Assembly (NCBI GenBank): GCA_023554435.1 | Contig: JAMJQV010000341.1 | Location: forward strand, 1 to 6,064 | Direction of reading: 5' to 3' | Length of the DNA: 6,064 bases | Origin: Gemmatimonadota bacterium | GTDB lineage: Bacteria > Gemmatimonadota > Gemmatimonadetes > Palauibacterales > Palauibacteraceae | In this document: positions 1-5,800 of the stretch, one piece after another | How the letters are laid out: each line of letters begins with the position of its first letter | Numbering within the stretch: position 1 is the stretch's first letter | The notes under the pieces: generated by a model | Databases searched by the model: none | What the model saw: the letters and a program-made list of their open reading frames with translations, nothing else | What the model was told of the DNA's origin: nothing | Made by a program: the position numbers and the translations under genes

Positions 1-869
1 CCTACCGGGTGGGCACGGACCGGATCTATTTGGTCGGGATGTTCGCCAGCTACGGCGACTACGGAACGGACACCACCCATTACGTCGCCATCCACCGCCT
101 CGAGGTCCGCCCGACCGACAACCTGTTGTTCTCCGTATCCGAGTCGAGCGTGCACGGCGGCCCCGGTCAGTCCATGAATTGGAAGCTGGTGAACCCGGTC
201 GGGATCTGGCAGATCGCGCGCACGGACGGTGACCCTCCGTACAACAAGCTCGGCCAACTGGACGCGTGGTGGCGCACCGGGCTGGGCTTCAACGTGTACG
301 GAAGCCTCCTGGCCGACGCGACGAACGACAACGGATCGTGCTGCCAGATGGGTGGCAGCCTGGGGGTCGAGGTTCCGCGCCTCGCCCCGGGGCTCCTGGT
401 GCGCGCCAACTTCAGCGCCCTTCAGAGCCTGGCGTACACGCCAAACAACTCGGGAGAGAATCGGGTCTGGGAGCGATATACGGTCGAGCAGATCGGAATC
501 GGGTGGGACAAGGCCGACCTGTACCTGTTCTCGCTCGAGGCCGAGTGGTTTCCCGCCGCCTCCCTGTGGCTGCGTCCCAAGCTGGATCTGCAGTTTCGCG
601 GCGCCTTCGACATCCGGGACGATCGCCCGCCGGTAGAGGTGCTGCCCATCTGGCCTCGCATCCTGGTCGGTGCGGACGAGGTCACGTTCCGTCCGGCGAT
701 CGAAGGACGCTGGCGCAAAGACTGGCGCTGGCCGCTCGAGGTGGAGTGGGACGTGGGGGTGAACTTCATCTCCGACTACGCCAACCAACCCGGGGTCAAT
801 CGGACGGATTTCGTCGGCAACCTCGCCGTCCGACTGCGCACCCCGCGCTGGGTCTTCGGCCTGAAGTAA
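1..869 (+). CDS. Outer-membrane beta-barrel protein, capsule-assembly Wzi-like (5' end outside window)
   Basis: The reading frame is open from the left edge (first full codon at 3, TAC CGG) to TAA at 867-869, giving 288 C-terminal residues. A GTG at 9 is in frame, but the frame continues upstream without a stop or ribosome binding site, so the real start lies outside. The protein alternates hydrophobic and polar residues in short stretches rich in Trp, Tyr and Arg, typical of barrel strands. The block N-L-L-F-S-V-S-E-S, then L-V-N-P-V-G-I-W, then W-W-R-T-G-L-G-F-N-V-Y-G-S-L-L-A-D resembles the central part of Wzi-type capsule-assembly proteins, where an NP-containing segment precedes strands ending in YGQLLLD. 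Wzi proteins hold capsular polysaccharide at the outer surface. A two-Cys segment (C-C-Q-M-G-G) lies between strands. Family assignment is from remembered pattern only; another outer-membrane barrel family is possible. No partner gene is visible here. Confidence 0.6.
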   Translation, partial: YRVGTDRIYLVGMFASYGDYGTDTTHYVAIHRLEVRPTDNLLFSVSESSVHGGPGQSMNWKLVNPVGIWQIARTDGDPPYNKLGQLDAWWRTGLGFNVYGSLLADATNDNGSCCQMGGSLGVEVPRLAPGLLVRANFSALQSLAYTPNNSGENRVWERYTVEQIGIGWDKADLYLFSLEAEWFPAASLWLRPKLDLQFRGAFDIRDDRPPVEVLPIWPRILVGADEVTFRPAIEGRWRKDWRWPLEVEWDVGVNFISDYANQPGVNRTDFVGNLAVRLRTPRWVFGLK

Positions 870-887
870 GGTCCTCGTCGGAGCTTT

Positions 888-1385
888 CTAGCCCAGCAGC
901 AGGCTCGCTCCGCCGATCGCGATGATCACCAGGCCCACGAACACCTTGAGGGCGATGGCCACCGCGCGTCCGAGCAGGGCCCCCATGCTGGCGCGGGCGG
1001 CTCCCGCCGTGTGACGGGTCTGGTGCCACGTCAGGAGAAACGCCCCCACCACGGTGCCGAGAAGGGCTCCGATGAAGGCTCCCACGATGGGCACTGGAGT
1101 GCCGATCAGGGCCCCGGCCAGGCCTCCCACCACGGCGCCCCAGAACGTGCGACTGGTCCCTCCGTAACGGGCCGTCATCCGGCCGACCGCCACGAATTCC
1201 AGGAACTCGGCAAAGCCCGCCAGCAGGACCAGGAGGAAGAAGATCCACCCCGACACCATGCCATTGACCACGCCGAGCAGCAGGATCGCGATCATGATCC
1301 ACACCCCCGGGAGTCCCAGGGGGATGAGGAACAGTGAAACGATCATCGCGGCGAGGCCGATCCACGCCAGGGCCGAAGTTTCCAT
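888..1385 (-). CDS. DUF456 family integral membrane protein
   Basis: This is a 165-residue, very hydrophobic inner-membrane protein. Predicted membrane segments lie at about residues 5-23, 26-45, 47-67, 82-118 (probably a hairpin) and 140-164. The family signature is visible: P22-LGLPG near the N-terminus, E60-x-x-E63 in the third segment, then R73-YGGTSR-x-x-W-G, followed by a glycine-zipper run G87-x-x-x-G-x-x-x-G and P99 with further G-x-x-x-G spacings to G114. The usual Glu after the second glycine run is not obvious here; the segment reads GAFLLTWHQTR. The function of DUF456 proteins is unknown. The length is normal for the family. The start is the ATG whose complement is at 1383-1385, with a weak purine-rich AAAGG upstream. 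The stop is 18 bp from the convergent barrel gene's stop; the peptidase gene is divergent. Confidence 0.9.
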   Translation of the reverse strand: METSALAWIGLAAMIVSLFLIPLGLPGVWIMIAILLLGVVNGMVSGWIFFLLVLLAGFAEFLEFVAVGRMTARYGGTSRTFWGAVVGGLAGALIGTPVPIVGAFIGALLGTVVGAFLLTWHQTRHTAGAARASMGALLGRAVAIALKVFVGLVIIAIGGASLLLG

Positions 1386-1453
1386 GTTCGCCTTTACGGG
1401 ACGCGAGCGCGCTGGGATTCAAGCGGCGGCTTCCACTCGAGCGCCAGAAGTAG

Positions 1454-1528
1454 CCCCTTCTGTCCGGTACCGGGATCTTCGCACGGGACTTGCACGTTCT
1501 CTCAGCTGGCGGCCCCCCTCAGAAGGGG
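1454..1528. repeat. 9-bp inverted repeat in divergent intergenic region
   Basis: CCCCTTCTG at 1454-1462 is the exact reverse complement of CAGAAGGGG at 1520-1528, enclosing 57 bp. The right arm can also form a small local hairpin (CCCCT 1515-1519 with AGGGG 1524-1528, loop CAGA), so the two pairings compete. The enclosed DNA also holds a perfect 10-bp palindrome, CCGGTACCGG at 1464-1473. The region lies between the DUF456 start and the peptidase start, so an operator or a structured leader are both possible. Neither is demonstrated. Confidence 0.45.
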
Positions 1529-1593
1529 ACAAACCGCGGCTAGACGGTGTAGTAGGCCTGATTCAAGCGACATCGGATCGCTCTTGGGGTTCG

Positions 1594-1621
1594 TTGCCGC
1601 TGGGGCGATCTTGCGTACACT
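1594..1621 (+). promoter_or_regulatory. Candidate sigma70-type promoter for the peptidase-lipoprotein operon
   Basis: TTGCCG at 1594-1599 and TACACT at 1616-1621 are separated by 16 bp and each match four of six consensus bases. Transcription would begin near 1628, giving a leader of about 30 nt before the TTG at 1658. A 5-bp inverted repeat, TTGCG (1611-1615) and CGCAA (1626-1630), straddles the -10 box and could be an operator. This is weak matching in GC-rich DNA of a phylum whose promoters are poorly known. Confidence 0.3.
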
Positions 1622-1645
1622 TGGGCGCAATACTGACCGTCTTGC

Positions 1646-1650
1646 AGGAA
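1646..1650 (+). promoter_or_regulatory. Ribosome binding site supporting a TTG start for the peptidase
   Basis: AGGAA at 1646-1650 stands 7 nt before TTG at 1658. The in-frame ATGs at 1670, 1676 and 1688 are 19 nt or more from it and have no comparable purine box of their own, so this site favours the TTG. Confidence 0.45.
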
Positions 1651-1657
1651 ACGATCC

Positions 1658-4213
1658 TTGCTAGAACGGATGACCATGCGGTTCGAAATGCGGGTAAGAT
1701 CTCGGTGGCTAAGGCGCGGCGCGCTGGTCGCGGCGGGGCTGTTCGCCGCGCACGCCGCTCCCACAGGCGAGTCAGCGGCGGGCCCGGCGGCTGCTCTGGC
1801 TCAGCAGTCTTCCGTCTCCGGACATCTAACGAGCGTCTGGGAAGATCCCCTTCCGGAGCAGGGGACGCCGCGTCTGCGTCATTTCCTTTCTCGGCACACC
1901 GGTGAGATGGTCCCGCTGCAGGTAACGGACTCCCAACTGCGAGCCGTAGGAGGCGCCGAGGGCGCCGTCGGACAATACGTGGAAGTAAAGGGCAGCTGGC
2001 GGGGACCCCGCAGGACGCCGGGCGCCTCGGCCGATCGCGAACTCGAGGTCAGCTCGATCCGCTATTCGGCGGCCCCGACCGGCGCTTTCGCCGAGCCGCA
2101 GGGGGCGCCCATCTACGGCTCACAGCCGTGGGTCACCGTCCTGTGTCGGTTCTCCGACTATCCGACTGCGGAGCCGCATGCGCTCAGCTGGTACCAGGAC
2201 CTGCTGGGAGGAAACGAGCCCGAGCTGGACCACTACTGGCGCGAGGTTTCGTTCGACCAGGTCAACGTGGCCGGGAGCGTGGCGCACGGCTGGTATGACC
2301 TGCCACACGAGAAGGCCTACTACGTCAACGACTCGACACGCGTATCCAACCTCTCGTTGCTGAAAGAGGACTGTGCGGCCGTGGCCGACGCGGACATCTA
2401 CTTCCCCGATTACGTGGGCATCAACTTTCAGTTCAACGAGAGCCTGGCCGGATACTCGTGGGGCGGTGGCTCCACACTCAACATCGACGGGGTCTCACGC
2501 TTCTACCGCGTAACCTGGATGTCCGACTGGGCCGACCAGTTCGTGTACGGGCACGAGATGGGGCACGGCTTCGGGCTGCCGCATTCGTCCGGTCCGTACG
2601 GTGCGGTCTACGATTCCGATTGGGACGTGATGAGCGGTGCAAGGAACTTCAACGACCCGACCTACGGGTGGATCGGGCCGCACACCATCTCGTACCACAA
2701 GGAAGACCTGGGCTGGATCCCGGCAGACCGGGTCTACGATGCCACACTGGGTACGAGCGCCACGATCACCCTGCACCGCCTGGGCGACATGTCCGCGCCC
2801 GGCGACTACATGATGGCCCGCATTCCCCGTGAGGATGGCACGTACTACACGGTCGAGGCTCGCCGGATCGTAGGCTACGACACGTATCTCCCGGCGGAGG
2901 CGGTCGTCCTGCACCACGTCACGAACCGCGCGTTCGTGGTCGACCCGGACAATGATGGGGATCCCAACGACGATGGGGCCCAGTGGATTCCCGGCGAGAC
3001 GTTCGTCGATGCGGCCAATGGGGTCACCGTGACCGTCGAATCACAGGTCGCCGAGGGCTTTCTCGTGACCATCGCCCTCATGGAGCCCGGGCACATCGAG
3101 TTCGACCCGACTTCTCTCGCATTCGCGACGGAGCAGGGCACCGATCCCGCGCCGCAGACCTTCGCCCTCCAGAACACGGGCACCGGCGACATGGACTGGA
3201 CGGCGATCGACGATGCGGCGTGGCTGGAGCTGGACCAGACCTCCGGCACCGTGGTGTCAGGCGAGTCGGTCGACATCACGGCCACCGTGGCCACCGACGG
3301 GCTGGCCGAGGGGACGTATAACGCGATCGTCACGGTGAGCGGAAACGCCGACAATTCGCCTCAGATCCTGTCCGTCAGCCTGGAGGTGACGGCTGCGCCA
3401 GTGCTCACGCTCGTGGCCGAGCCGATCGACCTCGAGGTAGTGGTCGGCGTGGACCCGCCGCCGCATGAGGTCTTGATTCGCAACGACGGCGGCGCCGAGC
3501 TGACGTGGTCGGCGTCCTCGGACGCCGCGTGGATGACGTTCTCCCGCGGATCGGGCACCCTGGCCCCCGGCGCGAGCGAGGTCGACTCGGTCGTCATCTC
3601 GGTCGACGGACTGGACCTCGGCGACTACTCGGGCACTCTGACGTTCACGGGGAACGCGACGAACTCGCCGCTGACGCTGGCGGCGTCGATCAGCGTGGTC
3701 GAATCGCCGTCGATCGCACTCGACGGTACCCTCGAATTCGAGGCCTGGGAGGGTGACTCACCGCCGGAAGGTGTGATCCTGACCGTAGGCAACGACGGCG
3801 GAGGAACGCTGGCGTGGACCGCTTCGGCGGACCAGCCGTGGGTGGACCTGTCGTTCTCCGAGGGCAGCCTGGCTCCCGGTGGCGCCTCCACCATCCGTGT
3901 CACCGTGGACGGGTCCGGCCTTGCTGCCGGGACGCATACGGCAACCATCTCCGTTTCGGGGAATGCCGACGACTCGCCGCAGACCAAACCTGTCCAGTTC
4001 GTGGCGAACGCGCGCCCGGTCATGGCCGCCGCCGACGTGGCCGACCACCTGATGGGGGTGAGGGATGTGCTCACCGCCGAGGAGGTCGATTACCTCGACG
4101 AGATCGGCAATGGGAACGGGGCCTTCGATGTCGGGGACTTCCGTGCCTGGCTGCAATTTACGGGGATGCTCGGCAGCATCAGACAGGGCAGCGGAGAGGA
4201 GGTGGCACCATGA
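1658..4213 (+). CDS. Secreted metzincin-like metallopeptidase with three BACON repeats and a dockerin-like tail
   Basis: This 851-residue protein is exported by a signal peptide: Arg-rich residues 12-20, a hydrophobic stretch at about 21-34, and cleavage likely after A33 (AHA) or A48 (ALA before QQ). Residues 50-150 form a beta-rich pro-region or OB-like domain (GQYVEVKG at its end). The peptidase core, about 155-350, holds H299-E300-M-G-H303-x-x-G-x-x-H309, so H299, H303 and H309 should bind zinc with E300 as the general base. DVM325SG is a credible Met-turn. This is a zinc endopeptidase of the metzincin clan, M6- or M11-like; the exact family is uncertain. Residues 350-475 continue in beta style, with a calcium-type DPDNDGDPNDDG run near 428. 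Three BACON-type repeats occupy 480-787, then a dockerin-like tail at 808-832. TTG at 1658 is preferred because of the ribosome binding site; ATG at 1670, 1676 or 1688 would also keep the signal peptide. The gene overlaps the lipoprotein gene by 4 bp. The substrate is unknown. Confidence 0.88.
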   Translation: MLERMTMRFEMRVRSRWLRRGALVAAGLFAAHAAPTGESAAGPAAALAQQSSVSGHLTSVWEDPLPEQGTPRLRHFLSRHTGEMVPLQVTDSQLRAVGGAEGAVGQYVEVKGSWRGPRRTPGASADRELEVSSIRYSAAPTGAFAEPQGAPIYGSQPWVTVLCRFSDYPTAEPHALSWYQDLLGGNEPELDHYWREVSFDQVNVAGSVAHGWYDLPHEKAYYVNDSTRVSNLSLLKEDCAAVADADIYFPDYVGINFQFNESLAGYSWGGGSTLNIDGVSRFYRVTWMSDWADQFVYGHEMGHGFGLPHSSGPYGAVYDSDWDVMSGARNFNDPTYGWIGPHTISYHKEDLGWIPADRVYDATLGTSATITLHRLGDMSAPGDYMMARIPREDGTYYTVEARRIVGYDTYLPAEAVVLHHVTNRAFVVDPDNDGDPNDDGAQWIPGETFVDAANGVTVTVESQVAEGFLVTIALMEPGHIEFDPTSLAFATEQGTDPAPQTFALQNTGTGDMDWTAIDDAAWLELDQTSGTVVSGESVDITATVATDGLAEGTYNAIVTVSGNADNSPQILSVSLEVTAAPVLTLVAEPIDLEVVVGVDPPPHEVLIRNDGGAELTWSASSDAAWMTFSRGSGTLAPGASEVDSVVISVDGLDLGDYSGTLTFTGNATNSPLTLAASISVVESPSIALDGTLEFEAWEGDSPPEGVILTVGNDGGGTLAWTASADQPWVDLSFSEGSLAPGGASTIRVTVDGSGLAAGTHTATISVSGNADDSPQTKPVQFVANARPVMAAADVADHLMGVRDVLTAEEVDYLDEIGNGNGAFDVGDFRAWLQFTGMLGSIRQGSGEEVAP
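3095..4018 (+). repeat. Three tandem BACON-type domains encoded in the peptidase
   Basis: Three consecutive protein repeats of 102, 103 and 103 residues (480-581, 582-684, 685-787; bases 3095-3400, 3401-3709, 3710-4018). Each carries the same landmarks: N-x-G-x-G/A-x-x-x-W-(T/S)-A, then a second Trp followed by a G/S-rich turn (SGTV, SGTL, EGSL), then (V/T)-x-G-N-A-(D/T)-(N/D)-S-P. This is the pattern of BACON domains, Ig-like modules thought to bind carbohydrate or mucin. The DNA copies have diverged well beyond the protein landmarks, so this is an old duplication, not a recent slippage repeat. Confidence 0.8.
4079..4153 (+). other. Dockerin-like C-terminal tail of the peptidase
   Basis: Residues 808-832 read E-E-V-D-Y-L-D-E-I, then GNGNG, then A-F-D-V-G-D-F-R-A-W-L. 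Aligned with a dockerin calcium loop, N818, N820, G821, D824 and D827 fall at positions 3, 5, 6, 9 and 12. Position 1 is I816 instead of Asp, with D814 just upstream. Only one loop is present; classical dockerins have two. A Leu-rich helix (E-E-V-D-Y-L) precedes it. This tail is recalled as recurrent at the ends of secreted Gemmatimonadota proteins. It may be a sorting or docking signal. Confidence 0.55.
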
Positions 4214-4611
4214 GAACGCGAGTGCTACTGGGCGCCGTGGCCGCCGGACTCCTGGTCCTCGGGTGTGGCGGCGACTCGACGGGCCCGCCACCACCTCAGC
4301 CGGTGCCCGGTGAGCTGGCGGTCACGGTGAGCGGGGGCGGGGCCTTCGCCGGGATCTTCCTCACGGTCACGGGTTCCGGGATCACGGCGCCCGCGGCATC
4401 GGGGGGCGCGAGCCTGTACTACGACATGTCGGGCGGCACCTTGAGTGCCACGGTCGTGGGCTCCACGCTCTCGGGCGAGGTCCTGAGGTTCTCCGTCCCG
4501 GACGTTGGCGATGCAAGCGACTACGTCGTCGCTGTCCAGCAGGTAGCCGGGACGTCGAACCAGCCGTTGAGTCCGGGCGGCTTCTCGGCGACGGTGTCCG
4601 TAGCGCCCTGA
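4210..4611 (+). CDS. Small outer-membrane lipoprotein, possibly cohesin-like
   Basis: This is a 133-residue lipoprotein. The signal peptide is M-R-T-R plus a hydrophobic core, ending in the lipobox V16-L-G-C19. Gly at +2 predicts outer-membrane retention. A Pro-rich linker (GGDSTGPPPPQPVPG) leads into a single beta-rich domain at about 36-133. It starts ELAVTVSGGG, has a G-I-F-L-T-V-T strand, a Y-Y-D segment, then T-L-S-A-T-V-V-G and S-G-E-V-L-R-F-S-V-P-D. The last of these resembles the cohesin pattern in which a Gly-containing turn precedes a strand that ends F-x-V. No known family is certain. The ATG at 4210 overlaps the peptidase stop (ATGA), and AGGAGGT at 4197-4203 gives an excellent ribosome binding site 6 nt away, so the two are surely co-translated. 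A partner role for the peptidase's dockerin-like tail is inferred. The stop lies 14 bp from the convergent stress-protein gene. Confidence 0.88.
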   Translation: MRTRVLLGAVAAGLLVLGCGGDSTGPPPPQPVPGELAVTVSGGGAFAGIFLTVTGSGITAPAASGGASLYYDMSGGTLSATVVGSTLSGEVLRFSVPDVGDASDYVVAVQQVAGTSNQPLSPGGFSATVSVAP

Positions 4612-4630
4612 GTTCCCGGGTTGCCTCAGG
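4607..4630. terminator. Hairpin spanning both stop codons of convergent genes
   Basis: CCTGAG at 4607-4612 pairs with CTCAGG at 4625-4630, leaving a 12-nt loop that contains the palindrome CCCGGG. The stem includes the TGA of the lipoprotein and the TGA (complement) of the stress protein, so one element could act on both strands. No T-run follows on either side and the stem is only 6 bp, so intrinsic termination is unproven. Confidence 0.3.
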
Positions 4631-5498
4631 TCAGCAGCAACGGCATCTCGTGGGCCGTGATCGGTACCACCAGTAGCGGACACGGCACGAGACGCACGAT
4701 CTGCTCGCTGTGACTTCCGCGGAACGCATCCATGATGCCGCTCCTTCCGTCGCTTGCCATCACCACGAGGTCGGCCTGCCGGTCTCCCGCCGTTCTGATG
4801 ATCTGATCGATCACGTCGCCCTGCTGCAGGCCCTGGCTCCACCGGATGCCCTCGTGCTCGGGAAGCTCGAGGTCGGGCATGTGATCGCCGACGTGCATCA
4901 GGTACAGCTCGACCGGGTCGCCGTGAACGTGGTGGGCCGCGATCGCGGTGCGCGCGGCCAGGGTGACCGCGTTCTGCGCGTCCGGCACCTCGGCCACCGG
5001 AACCAGGATCTTGCGGGCCGTGATCTGTCCGGTCGCCGGATCCACCATTCCGGGCTTCCCGATCGGAACGAACAGGGTGGACGTGTCCGTGCGGTGGGCC
5101 AGCGGCTCTGATACGGACGGCTTGAGCCACCCGGATACTCCGCCCGGTCCCTTCGTGGCGACTACGACCAGGTCGATGTAGCCCTTCTCGAGGGTTTCGA
5201 GAATCACCGGCAGCGGGCGGCCCTTCACGACCTTCTTCTTGATGCGCACGTTGAAGTTCTCGTACACGGCGCTCCGCGAGGAGCCCTCTTCCAGGAGGCC
5301 CCACCGCTCCAGCATCTCACGCACCGAGGGAAGCTCCACGGAACTCGAGGACGTCTCTACGTGCAGCATCGTCAGGGACGTCTTGCGCAGCAGGGCGATC
5401 GCGAGGGCGTGCTGGAAGGCGATCTCGCTGCCTGGCGACATGTCGGTGGGCAGCAGCACGCTTCGGACGATCGGAAGACTTCCTGGGGTCGACGTCAA
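4626..5498 (-). CDS. Universal stress protein with two Usp domains
   Basis: This 290-residue cytoplasmic protein consists of two fused Usp (UspA-like) domains. Domain 1 (about 12-146) begins V-L-L-P-T-D, with H46 in the T-M-L-H-V strand, and ends T-L-F-V-P. Domain 2 (about 163-280) begins K-I-L-V-P-V, has L-M-H-V at 200-203, and ends P-L-L-V-V-P. The ATP-binding signature G-2x-G-9x-G-S is near-complete in domain 2 (A248-S-D-G251, then G261-S262) but degenerate in domain 1 (A114-T-K-G117, then P127-S128). Domain 2 therefore probably carries nucleotide binding, while domain 1 may be structural. Usp proteins bind ATP or act as stress-response partners; the specific role here is unknown. The start is TTG (complement at 5496-5498), chosen because AGGAG lies 6 nt upstream and the first beta strand follows at residue 12. 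The gene is monocistronic in this view and divergent from the microprotein gene. Confidence 0.93.
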   Translation of the reverse strand: MTSTPGSLPIVRSVLLPTDMSPGSEIAFQHALAIALLRKTSLTMLHVETSSSSVELPSVREMLERWGLLEEGSSRSAVYENFNVRIKKKVVKGRPLPVILETLEKGYIDLVVVATKGPGGVSGWLKPSVSEPLAHRTDTSTLFVPIGKPGMVDPATGQITARKILVPVAEVPDAQNAVTLAARTAIAAHHVHGDPVELYLMHVGDHMPDLELPEHEGIRWSQGLQQGDVIDQIIRTAGDRQADLVVMASDGRSGIMDAFRGSHSEQIVRLVPCPLLVVPITAHEMPLLLT

Positions 5499-5504
5499 CT
5501 ACGG

Positions 5505-5509
5505 CTCCT
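5505..5509 (-). promoter_or_regulatory. Ribosome binding site fixing the TTG start of the universal stress protein
   Basis: Read on the minus strand, AGGAG is followed by six bases (CCGTAG) and then TTG. No ATG or GTG occurs in frame before the first Usp strand, so this site decides the start. Confidence 0.6.
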
Positions 5510-5533
5510 GGCAAAAGGTCTCGTGATTCGGAT

Positions 5534-5643
5534 CGTGACGAGGGGAATGTGACCTTCCGGCCGCCGGCAGTCCACCCGGGCATGCTCCGAAGCCAGTCTG
5601 CCCCGGTATGCGGCCGTTTCACTTCCGTGACGGTGCCGTGACG
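5534..5643 (+). promoter_or_regulatory. CGTGACG repeats upstream of the microprotein gene, candidate regulator site
   Basis: CCGTGACG occurs at 5625-5632 and again at 5636-5643, exactly 11 bp apart, on the same face of the helix. A third core copy, CGTGACG, is at 5534-5540. Paired direct repeats at 11-bp spacing are the usual layout of OmpR/PhoB-type response-regulator sites, though the sequence itself is not one I recognise. The 182-bp divergent region also holds an 11-bp near-palindrome, CCGGC-c-GCCGG, at 5557-5567. The stress-protein gene could be controlled from the same elements. No convincing -10/-35 pair was found for either gene. Confidence 0.3.
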
Positions 5644-5680
5644 ACCTCCAGCGAACTTGCGCCCGAGAGGAAGGAGTTTC

Positions 5681-5800
5681 ATGGGCTCGTTTGTGTTTAC
5701 GGTACTTGTATTTGCTGTCATCGCGGGAGTCGTGCTCGGGTCCAGTTCGAGCTACGGCAAACTGTACGACCGCCTGTATGGGAATCGGACCGGCTACTGA
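5681..5800 (+). CDS. 39-residue single-span membrane microprotein
   Basis: ATG at 5681 opens a 39-codon frame ending in TGA at 5798-5800. It is preceded by a strong purine-rich ribosome binding site (AGGAAGGAG, 5668-5676), with four bases between its end and the ATG. Residues 3-20 are a continuous hydrophobic helix (S-F-V-F-T-V-L-V-F-A-V-I-A-G-V-V-L-G). A Ser run follows, then a Tyr-rich, mildly basic tail, Y-G-K-L-Y-D-R-L-Y-G-N-R-T-G-Y. The positive tail suggests the C-terminus faces the cytoplasm. The first codons use more A/T (TTT, GTA, CTT, GTA, TTT, GCT) than neighbouring genes, which is common near the start of well-translated genes. I recognise no family. It is divergent from the universal stress protein and could be a stress-linked membrane modulator, but no function can be claimed. 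The longer overlapping frame on this strand looks non-coding. Confidence 0.65.
   Translation: MGSFVFTVLVFAVIAGVVLGSSSSYGKLYDRLYGNRTGY

Noticed and set aside
796..1422. Minus-strand 208-codon open frame over the DUF456 gene
   Set aside because: It is out of frame with the clear DUF456 membrane protein and is Gly/Arg/Pro-rich with no hydrophobic pattern.
1594..1621. Thought of calling the intergenic structure a riboswitch
   Set aside because: Most of the structure lies upstream of the likely transcription start and no known riboswitch core is visible.
1258..1905. Plus-strand 215-codon open frame bridging the DUF456 gene, the intergenic region and the peptidase start
   Set aside because: No ribosome binding site, basic low-complexity composition, and it overlaps two supported genes in other frames.
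4225..5304. Long minus-strand open frame (359 codons) across the lipoprotein and stress-protein genes
   Set aside because: It is a high-GC shadow: Arg/Gly/His-rich low-complexity composition, no domain, and it lies over two well-supported genes in other frames.
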